Assembly: GCA_036023115.1 (NCBI GenBank) | Contig: JAYKKT010000088.1 | Span: forward strand, 4,314,001 to 4,378,000 | DNA length: 64,000 bases | Direction: 5' to 3' | Source: Brasenia schreberi | Taxonomy: Eukaryota; Streptophyta; Magnoliopsida; Nymphaeales; Cabombaceae | Part shown: piece by piece, positions 37,040 through 60,200 of the stretch | How the letters are laid out: each line of letters begins with the position of its first letter | Position numbering within the stretch: the first letter of the stretch is position 1 | The notes under the pieces: generated by a model | Seen by the model: only the letters and a program-made list of their open reading frames with translations | What the model was told of the DNA's origin: nothing | Databases searched by the model: none | Program-made: the position numbers and the translations under genes

Positions 37040-37203
37040 TTGCAAATCAAACATTGAACCGTGATTCTCTGAAACTATGGTTACAAGCCCTTGTAGGTAT
37101 GAGAAGTAACATAAAAACCCAAACATCAATACCATTATCAAATCAAATACAAAACCATAATTCTTCGAAACCATGGTTACAAGCCCTTGTAGGTATGAAC
37201 ATG
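37040..37203 (+). repeat. Tandem duplication, about 97-bp unit
   Basis: 'caaatcaaa...tggttacaagcccttgtaggtatgag' at 37044-37103 recurs with changes at 37140-37199. The reverse strand therefore shows the peptide word YLQGLVT twice in a spurious frame. Confidence 0.8.
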
Positions 37204-37749
37204 TAATTTTAGTACCAAGGTCCCAGTACCATGAATCAAACACACCCATAAGAATAACTATTTGTGAAATCAAGAAGGCAGTTACCTTAAAGCAAATCCC
37301 AAAATAGGGTCCCAATTGACCTGGTTCTCACCCAAAACCAGTGAGCTAAATCGAACCTGACTTGTTGACCTGATTTTCCACCCTAAGAACAACTGTTTGG
37401 GAATAAATAACGCAATCACTTCTATAAGAGCAAAACCCAAAATAGCATTCCTGAATAATTCTAGGAGCCAAAGCTTCATCAAACTGATATGCTATAAGTA
37501 GTTGCAGCATCTCCCCTTCTCGCTAAGGTGGTCAGATCTCCCTCATGTGGGAGGTGAGTTGAAGGAGGCAACTGTGTTTCAGCAGCACTGTTGTATCCAG
37601 AAAGACTGTTCTGATACTTCCTTATCTCAAACCAAAAAGTTCAAATGAGGAAGAAATCTCTGCAGAATTTTGTAAATCGTGCATCTAGTATATCATCCCT
37701 CTTTCACAAACCAAATAAAAAGATCGGGTTTCAATTCAACCCAATGTTA

Positions 37750-38395
37750 AAATCATGATGTGATACAAGAAACGTATCGCAGGCTGGTGTTGTATCGACC
37801 TAAAATCGTATCACACGATACAACAATGTATCATATCGTATGATACAAACAATATGACCCTTACTAATAAAACTCACCCAAAACTCCAAGTTTTTACTGC
37901 AATTTTTCATTGATTTTGTGCTTTTCGGTTGAGTGTTACATGGCTATAAGACTTTTGGTTAGGAAAAAACGTCTTGATCTATTAGAAGAATGGATTATAG
38001 AAGAAGAAACAAACACTCCCAACTGAAAAAGATATTCAATAAATCAATTTAGAAGGAAAACAATAATATCGACAAAATATTGATTTTGTTGTTAAAGGTG
38101 GTGATCTTGAAGGAAGAGGTGAAAAAGAAAAGATTATTTAGTTGATGACACTAATTACAATATGTGATTCTCTTTTTTCAATTACAAAAATTATAATTTT
38201 AAAAAATATTTATTACTTGTTCAATCATTAAAGTTATAATTATAATTTGAATTAATGTTTAATGAATGAATATTTACCTAAATTTTGATTTATAAAATTT
38301 GTTTTTAATTATTATTTTTATTATTATATTTTATTTTAAAAATAATTTACGATATGATAAAAATGATACACGTTACAATACATACAAACAAAACT
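37750..38395. mobile_element. Possible DNA-transposon relic with GATACA words
   Basis: The left end is rich in 'gatacaa/gtatcg' words (37760-37870) and the right end has 'gatatgataaaaatgatacacgttacaatac' (38345-38390), around an AT-rich core. The two ends could be remnants of subterminal repeats. No target duplication was found. Confidence 0.3.
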
Positions 38396-38511
38396 TATTC
38401 CCCCTAATTATCTGAACTCAAAGAAATTCTTATCACCGACAAACAGGGTTTCTCAGAACTATACTCACCTAGAAAGAGTTTTCCGCAATTGACAACAAAA
38501 ATATTAAGATT

Positions 38512-38640
38512 AAAACCCAGGGCGTTAAGCTCTCCTGGCCAAGGAACTCGACTCACAAAGTTGTAGGTTGTGAGTTTGATTCCCGCAGCATGCCTACCTA
38601 GTTTATAAAAAGGAAAGTACTTAAAATTACTGGTCTGATT
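38512..38640 (+). mobile_element. tRNA-derived SINE fragment
   Basis: An A-box-like TTAAGCTCTCCTGGCCA (38525-38541) and a B-box-like GTGAGTTTGATTCCC (38570-38584) lie about 30 bp apart, followed by a short diverged body. It is downstream of the CGR2/3-like gene's stop codon. Confidence 0.5.
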
Positions 38641-38874
38641 TAGAACTCATGTAACTTCTGTTAATTTTGCATGTAATCATTGCCCACAAGATGATTCAAT
38701 TATTAGCTATAGCAAAGATCACATTTGAGTTCTGAAAAAATAAATAGAACATAGTTCTATTGATAATATGCAGCAACTTTATCATCCGTGACTGGTTTCT
38801 CGCCAAACTAAAATACAAATTCTCCGCCTATTCAATTAGTTCTAAAGATAGGAAACAAACCGAACTCGTGATGA

Positions 38875-38944
38875 TGTTTCTCTTCCAACTACAATCACCA
38901 ATAACCCTATGTTTCTCTTCCAACTACAATCACCAATAACCCTA
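38875..38944 (+). repeat. 35-bp perfect tandem duplication
   Basis: 'tgtttctcttccaactacaa...' occurs twice head to tail (38875-38909, 38910-38944), about 150 bp beyond the CGR2/3-like stop codon, possibly in its 3' UTR. Confidence 0.92.
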
Positions 38945-39093
38945 TGTACCAGATCTTCAAAGAAGAAAAGATTTTAAGAAAAAAGAACACTGGATACAAT
39001 GGAATCAAGAATAAGCATCACCAGAAATAATGCAGGACAAGCGAAATTCTCAGAAGTGAATGGAAACTTCATCCATCGGATTTGATTGGTATG

Positions 39094-48389
<9,296 letters not shown>

Positions 48390-48507
48390 GATTCCAGGAC
48401 TATTATGATCTTACTATATTGTGGCAAGTAAAAAATAAATCAAGATTAGGAAGCATTACACAGAAAATAATGCGAAATCAAAAAGCAAATATGCATGAAA
48501 ACTGAAT

Positions 48508-50174
48508 ACAACAACAGCAACAACAACTAAGCCTTTTCCCATACTAGACGGGGTCGGCTACATGGATTCTTTGTTTCCACAGATCCCTATCGTGTGCCAT
48601 GTTAGCAGTTAACTCACAATAAGCTAGATCATTCTTTATTGTTTCTTTCCAACACTTTTGTGGTCGTCTTCTACCTCTTTTAATACTTTCCAAATTTAGT
48701 TTTTCTAACCTTCTTACAGGTTCTTCTTTTGATCTTCTTTCTATATGTCCAAACCATCTTAAACGATATTCTCTCATTTTATCCTCTATTGGTGCCAGTC
48801 CTAATTTGTTTCTAATAACCTCATTATGTATACGGTCTTTTCTTGTATGACCACTGATCCATCTCAACATCTTCATTTTTGTCACAGACATCTTTTGTAC
48901 ATGTTGATGATTAACTTCCCAACACTCAGAACCATAAAACATGGCAGGCCTAATTGATGCTCTATAATATTTACCTTTTAACTTTAATGGTATCTTCTTA
49001 TCACAAAGAATACTTGATGCTCCTCTCCATTTTAACCAACCAACATTAATTCTGTACGTAACATCTCCATCAATTCTTCATCACTCTAAAAAATTGACCC
49101 TAGGTATTTAAAACTTTCCTTTTGGGGGATGCAATGTGTGCTAATTTTAATTTCTATGTCCTCTGAGGTAACCAAATGATCAAACTTACATTCCATATAT
49201 TCTGTCTTTGTTCTACTCAGTCGGAGGCCTTTGCTTTCTAATGTTTCTCTCCATAGTTCCAATTTTCTATAAACTTTTTCCTTAGACTCCTCCACTAATA
49301 CAATGTCATATGCAAATAACATACACCAAGGTACTTCATCTTGAATATGTTTTGTTAACTCATCCATCACCATTATAAATAAGTATGGACTTAAAGTTGA
49401 TCCTTGATGTAACCCAATATTAACTTTAAAGAAGTATGTCGTTCCTTCATGAGTCCTCACACATGTTTTTGCACCATCATCCATGTCTCTTATAAGGTTA
49501 ATATATGTCAATCGGATACCTCTTTTTTCTAAAGTTCTCCAAAGAACCTCCCTCAGTACCCTATCATAAGATTTTTCTAGATCAATAAATATCATGTGAA
49601 GGTCTTTCTTTCTTGCTCTAAAATGTTCCATAAGACGTCTCAAAAGGTGAATCGCTTCAATAGTAGATCTGCTTGGCATGAATCCAAATTGGTTCTCTGT
49701 TGTACTTGATACTTATTTTAACCTACCTTCGATAATTCTTTCCCACAATTTCATAGCATGGCTCATTAACTTGATACCTCCATAATTCGCACAATTTTGA
49801 ATGTCTCCCTTGTTCTTATATATGGGTATAAGTGTACTTGCTCTCCATTCCTCAGGCATCTTTTGGTTTTTTCATATTTCATTAAATAGTCTTGTGAGCC
49901 AAGTGATTCCTATTTCTCCTAGTATTTTCCAAACTTCTATAGGAATATTATCTGGTCCCATCGATTTACCACCCTTCATATGTTTAAGAGCCTCTTTGAC
50001 TTCATTCTTTTGAATACGTCGGTAGAAATTGTGGTTTATATAACTTTCTAATTTGGCTAACTCTCCTAAGCTAATACTAACATCTTTATTTTCATTAAAA
50101 AGATTATAAAAATAGTTTTTCCATCTATTTCTTATATCATCATTTGCCACTAAATTTTTTCATCCTCGTCTTTG
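48508..50174 (-). mobile_element. RTE LINE, 5'-truncated (copy D)
   Basis: It is flanked by perfect 17-bp direct repeats ATGCATGAAAACTGAAT at 48491-48507 and 50175-50191. On the minus strand it starts just before the RT domain and runs to the (TTG)n tail. Readable blocks include RWKNYFYNLFNENKD, NFYRRIQKNEVKEALKHMKG, FIDLEKSYDR, GLHQGSTLSPYLF, MLFAYDIVLVEES and GRRRPQKCWKE. The catalytic box is FAYD and a TGA replaces the Trp codon after FNEI, both shared with copy C but not with copy A. It lies between the CGR-like ATG and its probable 5'-UTR exon, in the gene's sense orientation. Confidence 0.95.
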
Positions 50175-50704
50175 ATGCATGAAAACTGAATGAAGATGAA
50201 ATATATAGTTTTAAACCCTAAAATTAAAGTGAAACAATTCAAACAGAACCTGCTGCCAAGATCATTTCACTCTTCTCTAAGTTTAAAATGAGTAGAAATA
50301 TTAGCCACGGATTCAATTGTGGAAAATGTAAAAAAGTGAAAAGCAAGTAGAGCACATGTTTCACTACAGAATGAGGTGTGATATAGCAAGTTGAATTGTG
50401 CCACTGATTTGCAGCAGGAATCACAGTTCTCCACTGTTGGATTAGTTGTGCTATATGGTTTGCCTCTATCTCGGAGGAAAATGATTAAAATGCTTAGTAG
50501 TAAGTCTTATGAAAAAGACAGACAACCAATATCAATGGTTAATGACACCGCAGGTTATTCTGGAAAGGACCTTCCCTTCTCATTTCTTATAGTCGCTCAT
50601 CTTCTCAGAAGTTGCTTTGTAAACCCTTCCCTTTTGAAGTAATTTATCGAGATAGTCTCCTTTTAAGCAACAACTATATGAAAATTATTGGACTGTATGG
50701 CTAA

Positions 50705-50915
50705 CAAACAACAACAACTAAGCCTTTTCCCATACTAGATGGGGTCGGCTACATGTATTCTTTGTTTCCACATAGCCCTGTCATAATTTGTAGAATCCAT
50801 GGTAAATAAGTCCAACAAAGTTTTACGCTGGCTGTCGGAAGCCTAACGTAACCCTTCTTTATCCGGGCTTGGGACCGACCATGCAAGGGTGATCCCTTAC
50901 ATGGGCGGAGTTTGC
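50705..50915 (-). mobile_element. 211-bp miniature RTE derivative (head plus tail)
   Basis: It is flanked by perfect 18-bp direct repeats ATTGGACTGTATGGCTAA at 50687-50704 and 50916-50933. Read on the minus strand it opens with the RTE 5' end (CTCCGCCCATGTAAGGGATC, matching copy C at 40433), covers about 110 bp of the 5' UTR, and then joins the last 85 bp of the RTE 3' end and its TTG tail. The whole endonuclease-RT body is missing. The clean target duplication shows that the miniature form itself was inserted. Confidence 0.9.
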
Positions 50916-50933
50916 ATTGGACTGTATGGCTAA

Positions 50934-52729
50934 GTGGTGTAAAAATATTTAGTTTTAAAGAGATTTCATGACATGTCAGTTGAAAATTCTTACTATAAGT
51001 AATCATTTTTGGCATCAACTAGGTGCTTTTGTTCACTGCAGTTGTTTCAAGTTATAATGAATACCACAGTTTTGTTTCGAGGAATCTTCACAGAAAACAG
51101 TGTTGCTGTGGAGTTTAAAAAACGCATAGGCGAATCTGAACAAACTATTTACAGAAATTAGAAATTTATAAAATTATAAAAACTAGAAAACATGTAACAT
51201 ACTGAAGTAGCTTTAATGGTCCAAATATTGGGTTAAACATGGTTCTTGGAACAGTCAATATTTTAAAGAACGCATCAACTTTCAAGTGATAAAATTGCAT
51301 TTATGTATAACTTTTTCTTGGTTTCAAAGGGTCCACAAATTGTTATTCTTTTTATTGTTAACTATCAATCTGTATTAGAAAATTGCTAACAATCAACAGT
51401 ATTTGAAAATTACTGCCATATCCAAATTAATTCTATAAACATATAATATGAATTTATTGTAATAGATACATACATCTGTACACACACACACACACACACA
51501 CATATACTCTTCCATTGTATACATATACATAAATGTGTGTGTGTGCATGCTCTCGAGTGAAGCTTTCCTTTTACTCTTCCATCATATACTTTTAAGGCCA
51601 AGGAGGATAATTATGACCCAAAATTAGCTTCCAAAACCACATGTTTTGTATCTAATCATTTTCAGGTTTGAAGATTTGAGTACAAATGAGCCCTGTAATA
51701 GTAGATTTACTTATTTTTGCTCGAAACATGTAATTTTAGCCTAAGACTTCCTTAAGTTCGTGTGCTTTCCTAGTTATGTCATGTAACACGTTCTAGTCAG
51801 TGGCAGACCTACTGATGGATGAGATGAGGTGACAAGCTAGCCCAAAAATTGTATGGATCCACTCACCTGAATTTCGCCTAACTGTACTTTGCCTCATCTC
51901 CAAAAGAAAAAATCTAGGTCCGCCACTGGTCCTAGCATTCCGTGCATGTATGTGATATTTTTAAACTTAATCGTTGGGAGCTTACACCTACGAAAGTGTT
52001 CTACGGCATTTAGACTTTTCTGGCTGCATGGACATGTCAGTCAATTTGTTGTTGATTCCTTATTTTACATGTTTATTGATCTTCAAACTTTCACGTCTCC
52101 TGTGAATATACAAAAAATTCATATTTTTAGACAACAGACAGATCTTAGCTTGCAAAACCGCTAAATTGCTGTTCTCAGCATGCAAACTGAGAAGATTAGG
52201 AATTTCGACTCAGATAAGCTTTAACAGCAGTCAGAATATCAGTGCGCATATGGTTCCGATACGGCGAAATAATGCTAGGTGCAAACTAAAGAGACCAAGA
52301 TAAACGCTACATCTTCCGAAAGGCAAGAAACTGATAACGGTGGAAACTACTTCGAAGAAAGTATCTGCCATTCCAAACTTATTAAAGAAAGAGAGCGACA
52401 ACTGGAAACCCACGATACTGAGTACAATAGGCCAACACAAGTGGATCTATGTCATATTCAACAATTCACATCTAAATCATGAAGAAAACTACTATTTCCT
52501 TCAAATGGTTCCAAGATCTCCAAAGATACGCAAGCAAAAATGAACTTCGGCACTAGGTCTGATCATTTACAAGAATAAACCTTCAGCATACCGCAAAAAC
52601 CGCGGAAAAAATGGATCAATTTTCTCTGAGAGTAAATAAGCAGCAGATCTAAGTTCGGCTAGAAAGCAATTACGATCCGGGAAGATGAAAGATGCAAAAG
52701 TGAAAGAAGTATGTGACGACCGCGCACCT
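50934..52729. other. Upstream/first-intron region of the CGR-like gene
   Basis: It has a short (CA)n microsatellite at 51480-51501 and an inverse (TG)n run at 51535-51546. No exon or transposon boundary is recognised. If the 5'-UTR exon at 52730-52800 is real, this is intron. Confidence 0.4.
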
Positions 52730-52805
52730 TCAGCAGAGAAGAACAATTAACAGAATCGGGTTACGTAGATCTTCTCACCGGGGGCGCTCCTTTTTCCACC
52801 GACGC
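52730..52805 (-). promoter_or_regulatory. Candidate 5'-UTR exon of the CGR-like gene
   Basis: On the minus strand, GC-rich sequence (ggagcgcccccggtgagaag...) runs to TTCTCTGCTGAAG|GTGCGCGG, a good donor site at about 52728. A matching acceptor just before the ATG could be ...ATATAG or ...AATAG near 48400-48415. This is inferred only from base composition and splice-like words. Confidence 0.3.
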
Positions 52806-54291
52806 TGCCGCAAACCCCCCACGTCCGGGTATTTATTTGTAATTCTGCTCCCGCAAGGAGGCTTCAGCTTCATATGATGGGAGTTGGAATGCGTTCATCG
52901 TGTACCGAACATCTGATGCCCAAACAGCGCGTAGGATAAACCGTGGGCCCAAATAGAGCAAGGAGTAGAGATGGACGGTCTAGATTGAATATGGCCCATG
53001 GTTCGTCATATGTATTTTGACCATCTTCGCGAAATGTTTGCACGTCTTCGAGATTGAGCCGAGCTCCTCCGGATCGATGCTGGATCTTGGATTAGTTCAT
53101 TGACATGAATCTTACTTACTGTTGAACCGACTTTAGAAATTCCCAAGGATTCAAGGGCCTGTTTGGATGAAACCCAGATATTTGAAATTCTTAGTTTTTG
53201 CATTTTAGTTTTTTCTCAATAAGGAGGGAAACCCAAGTAGGGATTGTTATGTGTTAGTTTGTGGCCTCTAATTATTAAAAAAACAAAAAAAAAAGTAGCC
53301 AGTTCAGTTCTCGAATGTGTGCGAACATTTTTTTATCTAATTTTAGTTTGAAGGATCAAAAGAACTTTTAATTTATGAGATACAAGATATAATACTCCAA
53401 ATATTGTAATAGATATTATTTGTGAACGATGATGAATGCAAACCACTCGTATGGAAACTCTATAAAATCAATCTCAATCATCGAATTAAAGAACATAAAT
53501 GATTGAGATTAAAAAATAAAAAATATATAAATACGAAGGTAATTAAGTACTTTAAAAGAGTATGTATACTTTCTCGTTTACATGATTTGCATCATACAAT
53601 TATCAAAAACTCTCTCTTGATAAGTTTTTTTATTGATTCCATCAATCTCCATATGACAAAAATTATTTGAAGTAGTTAACACTAAACGAGACAACATAGA
53701 AGTACTCCACCATGAACACGGAACCATAGTGAGATCATCGGGGGAGGTGGAGTTGGAATGAATTTCTCCCATGTTAAACGATTCTTGATGTTTTTTTGAA
53801 AACCCTTATCAGAGGCGTGTCATGGACGTGAATATTTCTTTAAAACCCTTGTCAAAGGCGTGCTATGGAAGTGATTTTTTTTAGTGCAATCAAGAATCAA
53901 CTAAACAAGGTCTCTCTCTCTCTTTACAATATTTCAATCATTCAATTGGTTGAATTCTTCAAGTAAAGAAGTAAATAATAATATCAATTGCATTTATTGT
54001 AAGTTGTTTTTTAAATATAAATTTTAACAATCGATCATGTGGATCGAAGATGGATTAATGTGCACATTGACTATGCTCTTTCTCTCTGTATATATATTGT
54101 TATGTTATATATATTTGTGGTAATGTGAGATTGGAATTTCTAATTCAAATGTTCTCTTCACAATCAGGTAACAATTTATCAACCTCCTTGGTGACGAAAC
54201 CCGCCTGTGAGTAAGATTTGATTTTTCTTTTCTGGTCACTGTGCAGGCGATTCCTCAGGGGGAAGAGAAACCAAAAGACGCAATTAAGTGA
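52806..54291. promoter_or_regulatory. Intergenic region between divergent CGR-like and PARP1 genes
   Basis: About 1.5 kb separates the two genes. 53280-53295 is an A-run. 53790-53880 contains a repeated word ('aaaacccttrtcaraggcgtg' twice, each followed by 'atggacgtga/atggaagtga'). 'gtgcag|gcgattcctcag' just before the PARP1 ATG looks like a 3' splice acceptor, so PARP1 may have an upstream non-coding exon. No TATA box could be assigned confidently. Confidence 0.4.
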
Positions 54292-57200
54292 ATGGCGAAC
54301 CCTCCAAAACCATGGAAAGCGGAGTATGCCAAATCCGGACGCTCTTCGTGCAAGTCATGCAAGAAGCCCATCGACAAGGACAAGTTCAGGCTCGGCAAGA
54401 TGGTTGCCGCCACCCAGTTTGATGGATTCATGCCCGTACGATCACTCCCCTCTTTACGTCTTCCTTTATCACTTTGTCTTAACGAAAACCCAGTGGGAGT
54501 CTTCTCTGGTTTTCTCTCAGCTTTTGATCACTTCTACTTCCGGGAAATTCGGATCTTCCTCTCTTTCTTTGCGTTGCATTTTTTTTCTTTTGTTGGTGGC
54601 GAGTTGGTTTCCTTTTGTGGCTTCATGCATTTCTTTTGATGAATACTCAAAGTGTGCTGCATTCCCACCTCTTGTGCTTTTACCGGGGGTTTATGTTGTC
54701 AGATGCATTGTGAGGTAGGGTTTCGAAATGCATTTGGAGTTATTGAAATGGGTGACTTTGTGTAAAATGATTGTACGATGGATGAGAAGGGCGCGAATGC
54801 CTCAGCCACGCATTGTTTTTGTGCTCTATGGGTAGCGATTGTGCGTCTGTAAATTAGTGATTCGAAAGAAGTTTGCTTCCATATAAGGAATGGGAAAAGA
54901 TCGAAGACAGTGATGTTCATCGAAATGGTTCATGGCGGTATTCTGATGAAGTACGAGACGTTTATGGATTTCCGCATGAACGTTTCATGGTGACATTTGC
55001 AGTATGAAGTTAGTTTCCATTTCAAGTTAGGTAAAACATGCACGACTTTCTTATCACTTTCATGACAAAGTTTAAAAAGCTTAAAATTTCTCACTTCTGT
55101 GGACCTGTTTTCAGTGTTTGTGATGCCAAGAAGTGGACTGATTTTGTAGTGTTAGTAGATACTTCCTATTATCCTTTTGATATTTGTCATATTTGGTTAC
55201 TCCAAATTTATAAATTGAGTCAGGGCCTGGCTTATGCTGCTTTCTATAATTTTTTTCTTGTTATAATTCTTATCCATTCTCTTGTTATAATTCTTATCCA
55301 TTCTCTTGTTATAATTCGAAGATTCTTTTGTTGGTTGTTTCAGATGTGGAATCACTCCGACTGCATTTTGAGAAAAGCTAACCAAATTAAATCGTACGTA
55401 TCCGTAATTGCAGAAGTTCTCATGTTTTCTTATCATCCTTGGCGAATAAATCCTGGTTGAATATTTTTTCTTATCTTGCTTATTGCACCTTATTCGTTAT
55501 TGATTGTTTATAATTCTTTTGCTGTTCAGTGTTGATGACGTGGAAGGCTTGGATTTACTTCGATGGGATGATCAGCAGAAGATTCAAAAATATGTTGAGG
55601 TTGCAATTTCAGATGCTAAAGAACGTGCAACTGATGAATACAATATTGAAGTTTCACAAACATCTCGTGCAACTTGTAAACACTGTACGGAGAAGATTGA
55701 GAAAGGAAAGGTGGGTGTGCATTAAAAAACTCTAATATCAAGAAGCTTAGCTGCCCAATAATTCGTTTCTTACTAAGTTACTGGGGCAAATTAATTCGCT
55801 TTGTAAACCATCACATGGCAAGCAGACTTTCCCATGTTTCTCTTTCATTAGTTCTTTCAAGTACTCTCTGATCAACTCTCCTGAGTGATTTCTTCTATAG
55901 TTCTAGCATCTGCTTTTTCATCAGAAGTCACTTAGGTCATAGCTTCATCCATGTAATGAGGAAATTTAGTATAATGGGGTCTAAGTGGGTAGTGTAGACT
56001 GATGCCAAGTTGCCAGGGATTCTTTTCCATTTGAAAAACTTGAAGCTCCTTCGAGATACAGCTCCTTGATAATTCTTTACTGCTTTTTCTTTGCAGGTTC
56101 GTGTTGGTGTTAAGCCAGCAGGACAGCGTAGCAAAGGAGGTTCCTCCTGGTACCATGTTAACTGTTTTACAGGGGTCTATCCATCTATCGGACTTGAGGA
56201 ACTAAGTGGCTGGGATAGCCTGCCAAATGAGGAGAAAGATACTTTGCTCAAAATGGTGAAGAGAGAAACGTCTATCTCCAAAAATGGTATGGCACTTATA
56301 GCTTTAAAGACTATTTTTGTTTTAGGCTAGAGCTATGGCACTCTTAGAAGTTAGAACTGTGCAATGCTAAAGATTTCCCCCTTATATCTCCTTGTATCTT
56401 TCAGATCTTGGCGTAGGACAAAAGAATGAAGATATGAGGAATTCCAGAGTAGCAAAACGCAAAATGACTGATGTTACCGAGAAAAAGACAAAATTTCCAA
56501 AATCAGAAGAAAATACCTCAAGGGGCAAAGCGAAGAGTAAGGAAGTTACTGAAGCCATGAAAGCTAACCCAAGCACGGATAATTTGGAAAGAAAGCTTGA
56601 GGAGCAGACAAAGGCACTCTGGACTATAAAAGATGATCTTAAAAAGCACGTGAAAACAGCGGAATTGCGTGAAATGCTTGAAGCCAATAATCAAGACTCA
56701 GGAGGATCAGAATATGATTTGCGAGAGCGCTGGTACCATCCCTCCTTAAGTTACTTAGCTAACATCACAAATGCACACTTATATACTCAAAATTTGGAAA
56801 TTTATGACATCTATTCCCTATGTGCATGATGCAAAAATTGTCTGTTCCTACTTCATTACTTTGGCTTCTGTAAGTTCATGATATCCTTCTTCTACACAAC
56901 AAAGAGAAGATATAAGGTTTATTACTGGACGGACTCCAGCTGTCTTAGCATCCATATGGAAAGAAATCTACAACTCGTAGCGAATGGTATTCTAGCATAT
57001 TGAAACCATTAGAAGTACATAACTAGATGTTAAAAGTATATCGAAGATCTAATGATGTTAGTGTTTTGCGCTAAATGAAAATTGGCTTTGTTCCACATAA
57101 CATCCCAATGTGACCAAGTAGTGTCACATGGAACCTATCAAATATGAACCTTCACTTTTATATCATTGTGTGGTTAATAAAGAGAAGTGCCTCTTAGTAC

Positions 57201-60200
57201 ATAACATTTTCTCGTTTAACTTGGAACAGACCTTTCATTTTGTGGTGTTTGTAGCCCTGTTCTTAGCATTATTGAGGTTGATACTTGAAAAGCTGCTATT
57301 AGTGCAGAAGGGTGAGAAATGAAGATGTTCAGTTATTTGTTTCATGCAGTAAAGTATGAGAAACTTGTACGTTTTTTATAATATACACCATGGGTAAACT
57401 TCATTCGATTGCACAGCTAATAACACTCTGTTTTGTGTAACCTGTCTAAGGTCACACAAGGTTTGGTATATGCGCCTTTTCCTCCCAAGTTTTGCTGATT
57501 TGTGGTCCATGCTTCTCTATACTTTTAATTTGGATCATGGGATTGTATATCAGCATCTCATAAAGAAATGCTTTGCTACCCTCTGCAGAACTGTCCTTCG
57601 AAAACAAGAAGCCATCTTCATGCAACCATGCTTAATATCCATATCTTTTAAGTTTCCTTGGTGTTCTTCTCTTGTATACTCATATGCTGAAAAGTGTCAT
57701 AGCAACTGATTCTAATTTGATGCCATCTGCAATTTAACATCCTCCTCCAAATTTGATATAGCATAAATTAATGACTGCAGTTAATACTTTGATTTGTGTT
57801 TACCTATCAAAATGATCATTCACAATATAGGTCCACAGTTCACAAACTAATTAGTAACATTAGTGCCTTCCTTTATTTGTCAGTGCTGATGGGATGCTGT
57901 TTGGTGCACTAAGTAGCTGCCCAGTCTGCTCAGGTTCACTTCATTATTCTGGTGGACAATACAGATGCCATGGATATGTATCGGCATGGAGCAAGTGTTC
58001 TTATTCATGTACATCACCAGAGCGAATGAAAGGAAAGTGGAAAATTCCAGAGGGGACTAGCAATGACTACCTTTGTGAGGTAGTAGGAGTGCTTTTATGA
58101 TAATACACAATTCCTAGACATACAAAGCAACAGTTTCAGCTGAGAATTGTTTACTGCAGTGGTTCAAGTCACAAAAGGTGAAGAAATCTGTCCGTATTCT
58201 GCCTCCACAGTCTCTGTCCCAACTTGCTGGAAGTGTTGGCAGTGGACCCTTAGAGTCAACCAGCAACGAAAACTTGGTACACCTAAAGGTTGCTATTGTT
58301 GGTGCATCGGGAGAATCCCTGGTATGACTGAACATGGATCTATGAGCTACATCATGATTGATTTTGCACGATCAAAATGTGTTTACACTTAATCTTATTA
58401 TTGTGGTTACAATTTTATACGTTAAATTGACAACAGGAGGAATGGAAAAAAATAATCAAAGATGCAGGTGCAACATTTCATGCAAAAATAACTAAAGGTT
58501 TGATTAGCGAACTGCTATGTTGGACTGTCCTAGACATGATGTATCTTGGATTTCTAGTATAGATGTGAACATATTCAACAGTCAAATTGGAATGAGTTGC
58601 TCTATGTTTCTCTTCTCTTCTCTGCAGAGACGAGCTGTGTGGTTGTCAAGGATGAGACTGGTGACTATGCTGCTGACATTAGAAAAACAAGGTGAGAATT
58701 CAATTTGGTGGCTTATTTCTCATGCACTAGTTGCACCTGTGAAACCATTGTCTCTATTTTGACAGACGGATGAAAGTGCCCATTGTTAGGGAGAGTTACC
58801 TTATTGATTGTATTGAGAAACAAAAGCGGCTTCCAGTAGAGCAGTACAAAGTTGAGGCTATTGGTGAAGCTTCCAGAAATGGTGTAATGACAGTGAAGGT
58901 CAAAGGACGAAGCGCTGTGCATGAAGCTTCTGGTCTGCAAGATTCTGGTCACATCTTGGAGGGTGGAAAGAGTGTATATAATACAACTTTGAACATGTCT
59001 GATTTATGTACTGGGATCAATAGGTTCTTTCCTCACTTCCGCTGATAATTGAAGTAATTCTTTGGTTTCCATTTGCTCATGAGCTGGGGCTACTTTGTAT
59101 GTAAGGTCATGAATTTGCTTTTAGTTGGGCTTTGGTCGAGAAATGATTTTGAGGCTCCTGAATTGTTTTCCCTTTGGATCCAAACATGGTGGTTTCTTAA
59201 CCATTATTGGTTGAGCTTTTTGGGTGGTTTTATGTTTGTAACATATAGAAACTTAACAAGCCTAATTTGCTCATTTCAGAGGAAACATTTTATATATTTC
59301 TACATGGATATCACACTCTCGGTAGGCTGGTGCCACTTGTCTTTGACTTGCTCTGTATTCCTTAACTATCTCTTTTCATAATGCATGGGTATGATATTTC
59401 TGTAATGAAACAGCACCTTAAGTACTTCAATAGGGACTACAACATTCCAATGTTTGTATCCAAGGAAATCAGCCACCAAAAAGTGACTATAAAATGCCTT
59501 AGATAAGGCTCAAATCACTAAGCAAGAATGCTAAAGTGAATATACTCAAATGAATCTATATTAAGCAGCTCAAAACTATGTACAATGGAAGGGGATTTAT
59601 AGGGAAGAGAGTTCAACAGAACACCCTCCAAGCAGCAGGATTTCTAGCTGTTGGAGGGTTTCCAATGGCTGGAAATCTAGCCGTTGGAGGCCTGGTGGGT
59701 CTGATGGCCTGGGCCTGCTTGGATCCAATTACAGAAAAACAAAGAATTACAGAAAAGCAAAGGAAAATACATTTCTTTTAACAATATCTGGGGTATGGCA
59801 AAACAACTTAAAGATCATGGGTGTGGGTATATTAGAATTTAACAAGAGAAAAACGATTGAAATTAAACATCCTTATTAGTGTCATGCATGAACATATGGA
59901 TTTCACATACAAAGCACATAACATAAAAAATGATAATGGAGAACAACTTAAATATCCTGAAATAGGTAGAATGAGTCCTAATGTATTGAAACACTAGGCT
60001 CTTACATTTATATCTGAAGTTACACCTAGAACCTACCTAAAAATAACACAAACTTTCTATTAATAGCTTCTAATATTAATTTACTTTAACTGAAATGCTT
60101 TCGTTATTCTTGCATGTCAGTGTTGATTTTGGTACAATTTGACGATCCTTATACTAGGATTTCTTTGATGTTCTTCAGCGCATTATACTTACTGTATCTT

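Noticed and set aside
38512..38640. Functional tRNA gene
   Set aside because: A/B-box words are present, but no closed cloverleaf or acceptor stem could be drawn; it fits a SINE head better.
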